Assembly (NCBI RefSeq): GCF_900103975.1
Contig: NZ_FNIR01000004.1
Coordinates: 186,001 to 250,000, forward strand
Direction: 5' to 3'
Length of the DNA stretch: 64,000 bases
Origin: Klenkia soli
Lineage (GTDB): Bacteria > Actinomycetota > Actinomycetes > Mycobacteriales > Geodermatophilaceae
The notes beneath the pieces were generated by a model. The model did no database searches. It was not told the DNA's origin and worked only from the letters and a program-made list of their open reading frames with translations. Of the stretch, positions 1 through 7,745 are shown piece by piece (positions within the stretch are counted from its first letter, which is position 1; the number at the start of each line of letters is the position of its first letter). A program made the translations under genes and the position numbers.

Positions 1-170
1 CGGTCGGGCTCCTGCGGCCGGTGCTCGGGCGGCGGGTCGTAGGGCTGCCGCTTGCGCGACCAGGCCGGGCTGTCACCGCCGTCGCCGGTGCCCGGGGTGC
101 CGGGCCGGTGCCGGTCGGAGAGCGTGCGCTCGAGCTCCGACCACGGGATGGGCGGGTTCTGCCAGCCCAT
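1..170 (-). CDS. dnaE2: Error-prone DNA polymerase III alpha subunit DnaE2 (5' end only)
   Basis: Only the first 56 codons lie in the window; the rest runs off the left edge. The visible N-terminus (MGWQNPPIPWSELERTLS, then a Ser-Pro-Ala-Trp-Ser-Arg-Lys-Arg stretch) is what I recognise from actinobacterial DnaE2, before the PHP domain. DnaE2 is the catalytic polymerase of SOS translesion synthesis and works with ImuA' and ImuB. The ATG at 170 follows the imuB stop by 15 nt, and the gene is third in the imuA'-imuB-dnaE2 order, so it should be transcribed from the LexA-controlled promoter upstream of imuA'. Family assignment rests on the N-terminus plus gene context, because the catalytic region cannot be seen. 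Confidence 0.85.
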   Translation of the reverse strand, partial: MGWQNPPIPWSELERTLSDRHRPGTPGTGDGGDSPAWSRKRQPYDPPPEHRPQEPD

Positions 171-185
171 CAGGGCGCCTCCTGC

Positions 186-1754
186 TCAGTCATAGCGGGC
201 CTCGACCCACCAGCGGGCATCGGCGTCGACCAGCAGCAGCCACGCACTGCCGTCGACGGCGACCACCTGGAACCGGGCCAGCCGCCCGGCCGCGTCGTCC
301 TCCCACCACCGCTCGTCGACCGCCCACGGGCCGGCCCACGCCTGGATCGGCTGCCAGCCGGTGGGCCAGCCCTCCCGCGGCCGGCCGGCCGCCGCGATCC
401 GGAGCCGGCAGGGCGCGGCCGACAGCACCCCGCGCTCGTCGACGGCCACCGGTGCGTCGTCCGGGCCGACCACCACGGCGCCCTCGGGCCGCGGCAGCAC
501 GGTGGCCGGCAGCGGCGGGGGGAGCTGCCCGGGCCAGGGCCGGTCGCCGGGACGGCGGGGGAGCGGCCGGTCCCCCCACGGCACGAAGGTCAGCCGGTCG
601 GCCGGGCCCCGACCACCACCCACCACGGCCGTGCCGACGGCGTGGTGGCCCAGCCGGCCCTGCATGCGGGTCAGCGCCCGGTGCAGCTGCTCGTCCGGTG
701 CCCCGCCCCACAACCCGTCGGCCTGCTCGCCGTGCGGCACGACGTCCTCGGGCACCAGGTCGACGCGGGCGACCGGGCCGACCAGCCCGCCCCCGCCCAG
801 CTGCCAGCGCACCCGGTCGACGACGTCGGCGGCGGTGAAGAACCGGGGGTGCAGCCAGGTGCGGGTGACCAGCCCCCCGCGGTCGTCGCGGGTCTCCACC
901 CGCAGCCCGGTGCAGACCAGGACCTGGTCGGCGAGCGCTGCGACGAAGGCGTCGGCGGTGGCGCGGAGGGTGAACGCCACCTGGTCCACCCGGTCCAGCG
1001 GGGGGTCGAACTCGACCACCCGGGTCAGCTCGGGCGGTGCCTCGCGGCGCTGGTGCCGCTGCTCGTCGACCCCCCGGGCCAGCCGGTGGGCCCGGACGCC
1101 GTCGGCGCCGAACCGGGCGGACACGACGGCGACCTCGAGCTCGGCGAAGGCCCCCACCGTGCGCAGCCCGAGCCGGCGCAGCAGGTCGACGGCGGCGGGG
1201 TCGCCCAGCAGCGGGCCGAGCACGTCCACCGGCAACCCGGCGAGGAACGCCGCGGAGCCCCCGGTGCCCACCACCCGGGTGCGGGCGGCCGCCGGGTCGG
1301 CGGCGCGGGCGGCCTGCTCGGCGACGAACGGGCCGTCGGCCACCCCGGCGCGGGCACCGTGGACGCCGGCGTCGCCCACGCCGACCAGCACGGCGGCCGC
1401 GGCGTGCTCCTCGCCGCCCAGGTAGCGGCTGAGCCCCCCGGCCCGGACCGCGCAGGTGCCCGGCCGCACGACCTGCACGCCGGGGGCGATCGCCTCGACC
1501 GCGCCGAGCACCGGCTCGAAGGCGCGGGCCTCGAGCCGCGGGTCGTGCGGGAGGACGACCAGCTCGGGGCAGCGCGACTGCGCCTCGCGGATCCGCAGCC
1601 CGCGCCGCAGCCCGGTGGACCGGGCCGCGGCCGAGACGGCCAGCAACCGGCCGGCCTCCACCACCGCGACCGGTGCGCCGGACCCGACCCCGGCCGCCTG
1701 ACGGGCCGCGGTGACCGGCCAGTCCGGGCACCACAGCACCAGTGTCCTGCTCAC
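186..1754 (-). CDS. imuB: ImuB, inactive Y-family polymerase-like mutasome scaffold
   Basis: A 522-residue Y-family (DinB/UmuC-like) protein. In the known mutasome ImuB is a catalytically dead scaffold linking DnaE2, ImuA' and the beta clamp. The N-terminus reads LVLWCPDWPV, where active Y-family enzymes carry metal-binding acidic residues, so loss of polymerase activity is expected. The Y-family core covers about residues 1-340. A segment near 344-350 (QADGLWG) resembles the QxxLW-type clamp-binding motif found at a similar place in mycobacterial ImuB. The remainder is a C-terminal region of the kind that contacts partners. The GTG start is the last of four tandem start modules (1744-1796). 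dnaE2 follows after 15 nt. The reading frame is intact and I am confident of the family. Confidence 0.93.
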   Translation of the reverse strand: MSRTLVLWCPDWPVTAARQAAGVGSGAPVAVVEAGRLLAVSAAARSTGLRRGLRIREAQSRCPELVVLPHDPRLEARAFEPVLGAVEAIAPGVQVVRPGTCAVRAGGLSRYLGGEEHAAAAVLVGVGDAGVHGARAGVADGPFVAEQAARAADPAAARTRVVGTGGSAAFLAGLPVDVLGPLLGDPAAVDLLRRLGLRTVGAFAELEVAVVSARFGADGVRAHRLARGVDEQRHQRREAPPELTRVVEFDPPLDRVDQVAFTLRATADAFVAALADQVLVCTGLRVETRDDRGGLVTRTWLHPRFFTAADVVDRVRWQLGGGGLVGPVARVDLVPEDVVPHGEQADGLWGGAPDEQLHRALTRMQGRLGHHAVGTAVVGGGRGPADRLTFVPWGDRPLPRRPGDRPWPGQLPPPLPATVLPRPEGAVVVGPDDAPVAVDERGVLSAAPCRLRIAAAGRPREGWPTGWQPIQAWAGPWAVDERWWEDDAAGRLARFQVVAVDGSAWLLLVDADARWWVEARYD

Positions 1755-1796
1755 GGGGTCCTGCTCACGGGGTCCTGCTCATGGGGTCCTGCTCAC
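1744..1796. repeat. 14-bp tandem repeat, about 3.8 copies, at the imuA'/imuB junction
   Basis: Minus-strand unit GTGAGCAGGACCCC occurs at 1796-1783, 1782-1769 (first base A) and 1768-1755, with an 11-base partial copy at 1754-1744 that runs into imuB. The units are identical except for the start-codon first base. Because every unit brings its own start codon and a stop overlapping the next start, gain or loss of whole units would not disturb the imuB frame. Confidence 0.9.
1751..1796 (-). other. Three coupled 5-codon mini-ORFs (MSRTP) between imuA' and imuB
   Basis: Reading the minus strand, the imuA' stop overlaps a GTG (GTGA, 1796-1793) that opens GTG AGC AGG ACC CCA TGA. That stop overlaps an ATG at 1782 opening ATG AGC AGG ACC CCG TGA. 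That stop in turn overlaps a GTG at 1768 opening GTG AGC AGG ACC CCG TGA, whose stop overlaps the imuB GTG at 1754. Each short frame encodes Met-Ser-Arg-Thr-Pro, nearly the MSRT that begins ImuB, so the array looks like repeated duplication of the imuB start. Each later start has an AGGA a few bases upstream within the preceding unit. Whether ribosomes use these frames is inference. Confidence 0.6.
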
Positions 1797-2530
1797 CCTG
1801 CCGACCGGGTCAGCGTCGCCGCGGGGAGCACCGGCAGGTCGAGGGCTGAGGTCGGCGCCGGACGGACCAGGCCCTCGGGGTCGGGCAGCCACAGCCGGGC
1901 CCGCCGCGGCCGGGCTGCCCGGCGGGCGTGCACCGTCACCGTCGCCAGCCGGCCGGCCAGGTGGCCGTGCCCGGCACCCAGGCCGTGCCAGGTGCTGTCG
2001 GCCAGGCTCAGCTCGGCCTCGCTGCGGGGCCACGGACCGCACACCACCAGCGCGGTGCCACGCTGCCGGAGCCGCACGGCCAGCCGCCCGGCCTCGGCCT
2101 CGCCGACCGGGCCGGGGGGCCCGACCAGGACGACCGCCAACGCCCCCACCAGCGCGCTCACCACGCCCACCAGCTCGGGGCCGGGGTCGGGGACCAGCAC
2201 GGTGCGGTCCAGGTCGACCCCCATGGCGGCCGCCGCCTCGGCGCCGAACCCGGGCACCCCGACCACCCCGCACCACTCGCCGGCGGCCGAGGGCCCGGCC
2301 AGCAGGGCCGTGGCCAGCGCGACGGACCCGAGCACCGAGTAGGCCGACCCGGTGGACAACGCCCCGCCGGGCAGCAGCGCGGCCAGCGCGGGCAGCGTCT
2401 GCAGCGCCCGGCCCGGCGTGGTGATGCCGAACCGGCGGTCGGCCTGGCCGGCCGCAGCCCGGGCCGCGGCCAACCGGTCGGCGCGGTCGGCGCGGGGGGC
2501 GGGCAGCCGCACGGGCGGGTGGTCGGGCAC
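1793..2530 (-). CDS. imuA': ImuA', RecA-like mutasome subunit
   Basis: ImuA' is the first gene of the SOS mutasome and in the known system interacts with ImuB. The 245-residue product has the Arg/Ala-rich helix (ADRADRLAAARAAA) and small RecA-like core typical of actinobacterial ImuA'. The expected P-loop segment (LLPGGALSTGSAYSVLGS) lacks the GKT/S of a Walker A motif, so ATP binding is doubtful. I chose the GTG at 2530 because the in-frame GTG at 2548 lies inside the LexA box. Starting at 2530 puts the operator immediately upstream of a short or absent leader. The stop overlaps the first start of the mini-ORF chain leading to imuB. Assignment relies on weak sequence identity plus strong gene order. 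Confidence 0.8.
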   Translation of the reverse strand: MPDHPPVRLPAPRADRADRLAAARAAAGQADRRFGITTPGRALQTLPALAALLPGGALSTGSAYSVLGSVALATALLAGPSAAGEWCGVVGVPGFGAEAAAAMGVDLDRTVLVPDPGPELVGVVSALVGALAVVLVGPPGPVGEAEAGRLAVRLRQRGTALVVCGPWPRSEAELSLADSTWHGLGAGHGHLAGRLATVTVHARRAARPRRARLWLPDPEGLVRPAPTSALDLPVLPAATLTRSAG

Positions 2531-2540
2531 CGGAGGATCA

Positions 2541-2556
2541 TCGAACACGTGTTCGA
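2541..2556. promoter_or_regulatory. LexA (SOS) box upstream of imuA'-imuB-dnaE2
   Basis: TCGAACACGTGTTCGA is a perfect 16-bp palindrome fitting the actinobacterial SOS box TCGAAC-N4-GTTCGA. It sits 10 bp upstream of the chosen imuA' start, so LexA bound here would block the promoter. The divergent symporter gene starts over 200 bp away, so the mutasome operon is the likely target. Confidence 0.93.
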
Positions 2557-2764
2557 TCCGTGTCAAACCAGCTGGTGCGCGACGCCGACGGCGGAGTGAC
2601 CGGCGCGACGTCCGTCGGCGGGAACACCGGCCGGCGTGCGTGGTTGGCCCTTCTGTGCGCACCCTGTGGCTGACGAGGAGGCGGGTCGTCGACTTCGGTC
2701 GGATGACCTCCGAGGGTTGACGGTCCCGCCGTCCCGCCGTCCGTCCTCCTCCGAAAGGCCCCTC

Positions 2765-4132
2765 GTGCTCTCCCGCATCCGCCGCACCCCCTTCGCGGCC
2801 CAGGTCCTCGTCGCGCTCGTCGTGGGCGTCGGTCTCGGCCTGGTCGCCCGCGCCATCGGCCCCGTGCCCGGCCAGTTCGTCGACGGCACCCTCGTCGAGG
2901 GCACCGACCGCAACTGGCTGACCTCGACCCTGGCCACCATCGGCTCGACCTTCGTCGGGCTGCTGCGGGTCATCGTGATCCCGCTGATCGTCACCGCGAT
3001 CATCGTCAGCATCGCCAACCTGAAGAAGGTCGGCAACGCCGCCCGGCTGGCCGGTCAGACCCTGCTGTGGTTCGCGATCACCGCGCTGGTCGCGGTGTCC
3101 ATCGGCATCGCCCTGGGCCTGCTGACCCAGCCCGGACGCAACAGCTCGGTGTCGGAGTCGGCGGCGCAGGCCCCGGCCACCACCGGCGGGTGGTGGGACT
3201 TCCTCACCGGCCTGGTGCCCGGCAACATCCTCGGCCTGGAGGGCTCGACCGACGGGTCCATCTCGTTCAACGTGCTGCAGCTGATCGTCGTCTCGGTGGC
3301 CGTCGGCATCGCCGCGCTCAAGGTCGGCGAGGCGGCCGAGCCGTTCCTGTCGGTCACCCGCTCGGCGCTGGCGATCGTGCAGAAGGTGCTGTGGTGGGTC
3401 ATCCTGCTGTCGCCGCTGGGCACCCTGGGCCTGATCGGCAATGCCGTGGCCAGCTACGGCTGGGAGTCCCTGGGCAGCCTCGGCGTCTTCGTCGGGGCGG
3501 TCTACGGCGGCCTGGCCATCGTGCTGCTGGTCGTCTACCCGGTCATCCTCAAGCTGCACGGCCTGTCGCCCAAGCGCTTCTACGCCGGTGCGTGGCCGGC
3601 CATCCAGCTGGGCTTCGTCTCGCGCTCCTCGATCGGCACGCTGCCGGTGACCGAGCGGGTCACCGAGGCCAACCTGGGCGTCCCGCGGTCCTACGCCTCG
3701 TTCGCCGTCCCGCTGGGGGCCACGACCAAGATGGACGGCTGCGCCGCGATCTACCCGGCGCTGGCCGCGATCTTCGTGGCCCAGTTCTTCGGCGTGGACC
3801 TCGGCATCACCGACTACCTGCTCATCGCGCTGGTCTCGGTCGTCGGCTCGGCCGCGACCGCCGGGGTGACCGGCGCCGTGGTCATGCTGACGCTGACGCT
3901 GTCCACCCTGGGCCTGCCGCTGGCCGGGGTCGGCCTGCTGCTGGCCGTCGACCCGATCCTGGACATGGGGCGCACGGCGACCAACGTGGCCGGCCAGGCG
4001 CTGGTGCCGGTGATCGTCGCGAAGCGCGAGGGCATCCTCGACCGCGCGCGGTTCGACTCGACCACGACGGTGGACCCGGTCCGCTCGCTGGGCGAGACCG
4101 TCGAGCCGGAGAAGCAGCCCGCGACGGTCTGA
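2765..4132 (+). CDS. Dicarboxylate/amino acid:cation symporter (DAACS family)
   Basis: A 455-residue inner-membrane secondary transporter of the GltP/DctA family, importing a dicarboxylate or acidic amino acid with Na+ or H+. Visible family signatures are the serine-rich hairpin SRSSIGTLP (286-294), [12 protein letters not shown] (316-327, equivalent to PLGATINMDG) and [11 protein letters not shown] (400-410, equivalent to DxxRTxxNVxGD). Two details differ from well-known members: Lys replaces Asn before MDG, and the residue after NVAG is Gln rather than Asp, so the substrate cannot be inferred. The GTG at 2765 is preferred over upstream starts because GAAAGG lies about 8 nt before it and the preceding translation is not transporter-like. 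It appears monocistronic. Confidence 0.88.
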   Translation: MLSRIRRTPFAAQVLVALVVGVGLGLVARAIGPVPGQFVDGTLVEGTDRNWLTSTLATIGSTFVGLLRVIVIPLIVTAIIVSIANLKKVGNAARLAGQTLLWFAITALVAVSIGIALGLLTQPGRNSSVSESAAQAPATTGGWWDFLTGLVPGNILGLEGSTDGSISFNVLQLIVVSVAVGIAALKVGEAAEPFLSVTRSALAIVQKVLWWVILLSPLGTLGLIGNAVASYGWESLGSLGVFVGAVYGGLAIVLLVVYPVILKLHGLSPKRFYAGAWPAIQLGFVSRSSIGTLPVTERVTEANLGVPRSYASFAVPLGATTKMDGCAAIYPALAAIFVAQFFGVDLGITDYLLIALVSVVGSAATAGVTGAVVMLTLTLSTLGLPLAGVGLLLAVDPILDMGRTATNVAGQALVPVIVAKREGILDRARFDSTTTVDPVRSLGETVEPEKQPATV

Positions 4133-4161
4133 CCGACCACGGGCCACGGACGCCCGCGCTG

Positions 4162-4167
4162 TAGCGT
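4162..4167 (+). promoter_or_regulatory. -10 element TAGCGT for leaderless nucS
   Basis: TAGCGT ends 8 nt before the nucS GTG and no Shine-Dalgarno sequence precedes the start. This is the TANNNT-N7/8-start pattern seen at several genes in this window. Confidence 0.55.
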
Positions 4168-4175
4168 CGGCGTCC

Positions 4176-4835
4176 GTGCGCCTGGTGATCGCGACGTGCT
4201 CCGTCGACTACGTGGGGCGGCTCACCGCCCACCTGCCCACGGCCACCCGGCTGCTGCTGGTCAAGGCCGACGGGTCGGTGTCGGTGCACGCCGACGACCG
4301 CGCGTACAAGCCGCTGAACTGGATGACCCCGCCGTGCACCCTCAAGGAGGAACCCGGTACCTGGACGGTCACCAACAAGGCCGGCGAGCAGCTGATCATC
4401 ACGATCGGCGAGGTGTTCCACGACGTCCGGCACGAGCTCGGCCCCGACCCCGGCCTCCAGAAGGACGGCGTCGAGGCCGAGCTGCAGCGCCTGCTGGCCC
4501 TGCACGTCGAGACCTTCGGCGCCGGGTGGGCGCTGGTCCGGCGCGAGTACCCGACGGCGATCGGCCCGGTCGACCTGCTCTGCCGGGACGCCTCGGGGAC
4601 GACGGTCGCCGTGGAGATCAAGCGCCGGGGCGAGATCGACGGCGTCGAGCAGCTCACCCGCTACCTGGAGCTGCTCAACCGCGATCCGCTGCTCGCCCCG
4701 GTCAAGGGCGTGTTCGCCGCCCAGGAGATCAAGCCGCAGGCCCGGGTGCTGGCCCGCGACCGCGGCATCGACTGCGTGACGGTGGACTACGCCGTCCTCA
4801 AGGGGACCGACGACCCCACCCAGCGGCTGTTCTGA
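4176..4835 (+). CDS. nucS: NucS/EndoMS mismatch-specific endonuclease
   Basis: NucS performs non-canonical mismatch repair in actinobacteria and archaea that lack MutS/MutL, cutting both strands near mismatches. The 219-residue length is typical. Residues 1-110 form the N-terminal DNA-binding and dimerisation part. The C-terminal RecB-like nuclease core shows GPVDLL (Asp133) and VAVEIKRRG (Glu147, Lys149), the expected catalytic D-ExK set. The last residues, TQRLF, fit the C-terminal beta-clamp-binding motif known to activate NucS. The GTG start is supported by the TAGCGT element 8 nt upstream. The gene lies 1.6 kb from the imuA' mutator operon, so anti-mutator and mutator functions are near neighbours. 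Confidence 0.95.
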   Translation: MRLVIATCSVDYVGRLTAHLPTATRLLLVKADGSVSVHADDRAYKPLNWMTPPCTLKEEPGTWTVTNKAGEQLIITIGEVFHDVRHELGPDPGLQKDGVEAELQRLLALHVETFGAGWALVRREYPTAIGPVDLLCRDASGTTVAVEIKRRGEIDGVEQLTRYLELLNRDPLLAPVKGVFAAQEIKPQARVLARDRGIDCVTVDYAVLKGTDDPTQRLF

Positions 4836-4856
4836 GACCCGCTTCACCCCCTGCGC

Positions 4857-4876
4857 TGGTTACCGGCCGGTAACCA
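4857..4876. promoter_or_regulatory. Perfect 20-bp palindrome, candidate repressor operator
   Basis: TGGTTACCGGCCGGTAACCA is an exact palindrome whose centre is the 16-bp GTTAC-N6-GTAAC. It lies 65 bp upstream of the hydroxyacyl-CoA dehydrogenase start. The right half contains TAACCA, a possible -10. Related sites occur at 13239-13254 (ccr) and 44285-44300 (etfBA). TetR-family operators often look like this, but the regulator is unknown. Confidence 0.7.
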
Positions 4877-4941
4877 CCTCTGGCAGACTCGTCGGACCAG
4901 GGCGCGACGACGAGGTCGCGCCGGGACGAGGGAGTGGCATC

Positions 4942-6723
4942 GTGGCCAGAGAACTCAGCCAGGTCGGGGTCGTCGGACTGGGCACCATGGGCGCCGGCAT
5001 CACCGAGGTGCTGGCCCGGGCCGGGCTCGACGTCACCGCCGTCGAGGTCTCCGACGAGGCGCTGGACCGCGGCCGGGCGCACCTGGAGCAGTCCACCGGC
5101 AAGGCCGTCGAGCGCGGCAAGCTCGAGGCGGCCGACCGCGACGAGATCCTCGCCCGGGTCCGCTGGTCGACCTCGCTGGACGACCTCGCCCAGGCCGAGC
5201 TCGTGGTCGAGGCCATCCCGGAGCGGATGGAGCTCAAGACCGAGGTCTTCGCCGCCCTGGACAAGATCTGCCCGCCGGACACCATCCTGGCGACCAACAC
5301 CTCGAGCCTGTCGGTCACCGAGCTGAGCGTGGCCACCGGCCGGCCCAGCAAGGTCATCGGCATGCACTTCTTCAACCCCGCGCCGGTCATGAAGCTGGTC
5401 GAGGTGATCAGCACCGTCGTCACCGAGCCGTCGGTCATCGAGGACGTCGAGGCCCTGGCCGCCCGGCTGGGCAAGACCGACGTCACGGTGGGGGACAAGG
5501 CCGGCTTCATCGCCAACGCCCTGCTGTTCGGCTACCTCAACCACGCCGTGTCGATGTACGAGAACAAGTACGCCAGCCGCGAGGACATCGACGCCGCCAT
5601 GCGGCTGGGCTGCGGCCTGCCGATGGGCCCGCTGGCGCTCATGGACCTGATCGGCGTCGACACCGCCTACGAGATCCTCGACACGATGTACAAGCAGTCC
5701 CGCGACCGGCTGCACGCGCCCAGCCCGATCATCAAGCAGCTGATGACGGCCGGGCTGCTGGGCCGCAAGACCGGCCGCGGCTTCTACTCCTACGCCGGCC
5801 GCGACTCCGCGGAGGTCGTGCCCGACGCCCAGACCCCCACGCCCGGTGGGGCGGCCGAGGGTGCGCGGCCGGTGCAGAAGGTCGGCCTGGTCGGGTCGGG
5901 CACGATGGCCACCGGCATGATCGAGGTGTTCGCCAAGGGCGGGTACGACACGACCTTCGTCGCCCGCACCCCGGAGAAGGTCGAGGCCGTGCTGGCCGCG
6001 ATCGGCAAGAGCCTGGACAAGCAGGTCACCCGCGGCCGGTTGGACGAGGACGGCAAGGCGACGGTGCTGGGCCGGCTGACCGGGACCACCGACCGGGCCG
6101 ACCTGGCCGACGTCGACCTGGTGGTCGAGGCGGTCGTCGAGTCGCTGCCGGTCAAGCAGGAGCTCTTCGCCGAGCTCGGCCGCATCTGCAAGCCGGGTGC
6201 GGTGCTGGCCACCACGACGTCCTCGCTGCCGGTGATCGAGTGCGCCAAGGCCAGCGGGCGGCCCGGCGACGTCGTCGGGCTGCACTTCTTCAACCCGGCC
6301 ACGGTCATGAAGCTCGTCGAGGTCGTCTCCACCATCGCCACCGATGACGACGTCGCCGCCACCGCCCACGCCGTGTGCGGCCAGCTGGGCAAGCACGCCG
6401 TCAGCTGCACCGACCGCTCGGGCTTCATCGTCAACGCCCTGCTGTTCCCCTACCTCAACGACGCGGTGCGCATGCTGCAGGCGCACTACGCCACCGCCGA
6501 CGACATCGACGCCGCCATGAAGGTCGGCTGCGGCTACCCGATGGGGCCCTTCGAGCTGCTGGACACCGTCGGCCTGGACGTGTCGCTGGCCATCGAGCGC
6601 GAGCTCTACACCGAGTTCCGCGAGCCCGGCTTCGCCCCCGCCCCGCTGCTGGAGCACCTGGTCACCGCGGGCTACCTGGGCCGCAAGACCGGCCGCGGGT
6701 TCCGGGACCACACCGCTCGGTAG
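4942..6723 (+). CDS. Tandem-duplicated 3-hydroxyacyl-CoA (3-hydroxybutyryl-CoA) dehydrogenase
   Basis: A 593-residue fusion of two complete 3-hydroxyacyl-CoA dehydrogenases that interconvert acetoacetyl-CoA and 3-hydroxybutyryl-CoA. Each half is normally about 285 residues. Half 1 (1-290) has the Rossmann motif GLGTMGAG, an acidic residue after strand 2 (VTAVEVSD) and the catalytic HFFNPAPVMKLVEV near 140. Half 2 (312-593) repeats this with GSGTMATG, FVARTPEK and HFFNPATVMKLVEV near 448. The linker is Pro/Gly-rich. In half 2 the third glycine is Ala and the strand-2 acid is replaced by Ala-Arg, a pattern associated with NADP(H), so the halves may differ in cofactor use (inference). The GTG at 4942 follows GAGGGAG. 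A palindromic operator lies upstream. Confidence 0.93.
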   Translation: MARELSQVGVVGLGTMGAGITEVLARAGLDVTAVEVSDEALDRGRAHLEQSTGKAVERGKLEAADRDEILARVRWSTSLDDLAQAELVVEAIPERMELKTEVFAALDKICPPDTILATNTSSLSVTELSVATGRPSKVIGMHFFNPAPVMKLVEVISTVVTEPSVIEDVEALAARLGKTDVTVGDKAGFIANALLFGYLNHAVSMYENKYASREDIDAAMRLGCGLPMGPLALMDLIGVDTAYEILDTMYKQSRDRLHAPSPIIKQLMTAGLLGRKTGRGFYSYAGRDSAEVVPDAQTPTPGGAAEGARPVQKVGLVGSGTMATGMIEVFAKGGYDTTFVARTPEKVEAVLAAIGKSLDKQVTRGRLDEDGKATVLGRLTGTTDRADLADVDLVVEAVVESLPVKQELFAELGRICKPGAVLATTTSSLPVIECAKASGRPGDVVGLHFFNPATVMKLVEVVSTIATDDDVAATAHAVCGQLGKHAVSCTDRSGFIVNALLFPYLNDAVRMLQAHYATADDIDAAMKVGCGYPMGPFELLDTVGLDVSLAIERELYTEFREPGFAPAPLLEHLVTAGYLGRKTGRGFRDHTAR

Positions 6724-6736
6724 CCTCGCGCACGAC

Positions 6737-7036
6737 ATGGGCAGAGGACGGCGGCGGCCGCACGCAGGTGGGCGGCCGCCGCTGTCCCGGCCCCAGCCGG
6801 TCGAGAGCTCGGACGACGGCGACTGGGTGGTCCGCCCGGTCACCGGGGCGGCGAGCACCCGCAGCTACCGGTGCCCCGGCTGCGACCAGGAGATCCGACC
6901 CGGCACGCCGCACGTGGTGGCCTGGCCGGTCTACGCCCGCGACTCCGACCTCGACCCCTGGGACACCGAGTCCTCGGTCGACCTCCGCCGGCACTGGCAC
7001 ACCGCCTGCTGGCGGGCCCGCTCCCGCCGGCGCTGA
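6737..7036 (+). CDS. Conserved actinobacterial zinc-ribbon-like small protein
   Basis: A 99-residue hydrophilic protein. After a basic N-terminus comes GDWVVRPVTGA, then YRCPGCDQEIRPGTPHVV and finally RRHWHTACW. The CPGC plus HWHTAC spacing suggests one bound zinc ion. I recognise this family from Streptomyces and relatives, where it is conserved but usually carries the unsupported label ATP/GTP-binding protein; no nucleotide-binding motif is visible. The function is unknown. It begins 13 nt after the dehydrogenase stop, and TAGCCT at 6721-6726 could be its own -10 element. The pattern of Arg-rich ends around a Cys/His core would fit a nucleic-acid-associated protein, but that is only a guess. 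Confidence 0.75.
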   Translation: MGRGRRRPHAGGRPPLSRPQPVESSDDGDWVVRPVTGAASTRSYRCPGCDQEIRPGTPHVVAWPVYARDSDLDPWDTESSVDLRRHWHTACWRARSRRR

Positions 7037-7061
7037 CCCGCCGAGAGCCCGTGGTGCACCA

Positions 7062-7103
7062 CCTGGTCCCAGGAACCGCGGTTCTCAGGATCAGGGGACC
7101 AGG
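7062..7103. terminator. Nested hairpin between convergent genes
   Basis: CCTGGTCCC (7062-7070) pairs with GGGACCAGG (7095-7103), enclosing the palindrome GAACCGCGGTTC (7073-7084). It lies between the zinc-ribbon gene and the 3' end of the sortase gene and could end transcription from either side. There is no T-tract. Confidence 0.4.
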
Positions 7104-7729
7104 CCGGCGTAGACGACGATGTTGTCGACGTAGCTGCGGCGGGACCGGTCGAACTCCCCACCGCAGGTGATCAGCCGGAGCTGGGCGTCGACGGTGGGGC
7201 CGTAGACCTCGGCGGTGGCGAACGCGCTCTTGGGGTACTCGGCGACCTGGGTGACCCGGAAGGTCAGCGTGCTGCCGTCGGCCCGGGTGACCAGGACGTC
7301 GGCGCCCACGGCGATGTCCTCCAGCCGGTAGAACACCGCCGGCCCGGCCCGGGAGTCGACGTGGCCGGCCAGCACGGCCGGACCGACCTCGCCCGGGGCG
7401 ACGCCGGCGTCGAACCAGCCGGCCTGGGCGTAGTCCGCCGGTGGCACCAGTGCCCCGGTGGCGTCGACCCCGATGCCCACCAGGCTGCTGGACAGGCCCA
7501 CGCTCGGCACGGACACCGACAGGGGCGCCGGCTGGGCGGTGTCGCTGCCCGGCGCCTCGCGGATCACCGGAGCGGGTGGTGACCCGGCCACCGCGGGGGA
7601 GGGCCCGCTCGCGGCGAACGGGTCGAGGAGGGCGAAGGTCCCGGCGGTCACCGCGACCAGGGCCAGACCCCACCGCAGCGCGGTGAGCCACGGACGCCGC
7701 CGACGGTGCCGGTGCCGACGGCCGGGCAC
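7091..7729 (-). CDS. Class F sortase
   Basis: A 212-residue membrane-anchored transpeptidase that attaches or processes surface proteins. After a His/Arg-rich cytoplasmic stretch there is one membrane segment (about 14-37), a Pro/Ala-rich linker and the sortase barrel. The catalytic set is visible: His123 in LAGHVDS, Cys189 in LITCGG and Arg197/198 in RSRRSY. The tight barrel and the GHVDSRAGPAVFYRL segment match class F enzymes of actinobacteria. The GTG at 7729 is the only reasonable start before the membrane helix; it lies 17 nt beyond the stop of the upstream DUF4397 gene, so the two are very likely co-transcribed, which suggests that protein as substrate. Confidence 0.88.
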   Translation of the reverse strand: MPGRRHRHRRRRPWLTALRWGLALVAVTAGTFALLDPFAASGPSPAVAGSPPAPVIREAPGSDTAQPAPLSVSVPSVGLSSSLVGIGVDATGALVPPADYAQAGWFDAGVAPGEVGPAVLAGHVDSRAGPAVFYRLEDIAVGADVLVTRADGSTLTFRVTQVAEYPKSAFATAEVYGPTVDAQLRLITCGGEFDRSRRSYVDNIVVYAGLVP

Positions 7730-7745
7730 GACTGCGGACGGGGCG

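Noticed and set aside
21-2342. Long open frames opposite imuB/imuA' and opposite many other genes (for example 4798-6858 minus, 16303-18594 minus, 22737-25877 plus, 28910-31096 plus)
   Set aside because: They arise from extreme GC content opposite real genes, have low-complexity Arg/Gly/Pro or Val/Gly/His products and match no family. The opposite frame in each case has recognisable motifs.
1793-4147. A 784-codon frame containing imuA' at its end
   Set aside because: The first 500 codons lie antisense to the symporter and look like noise. Only the part after the LexA box resembles ImuA'.
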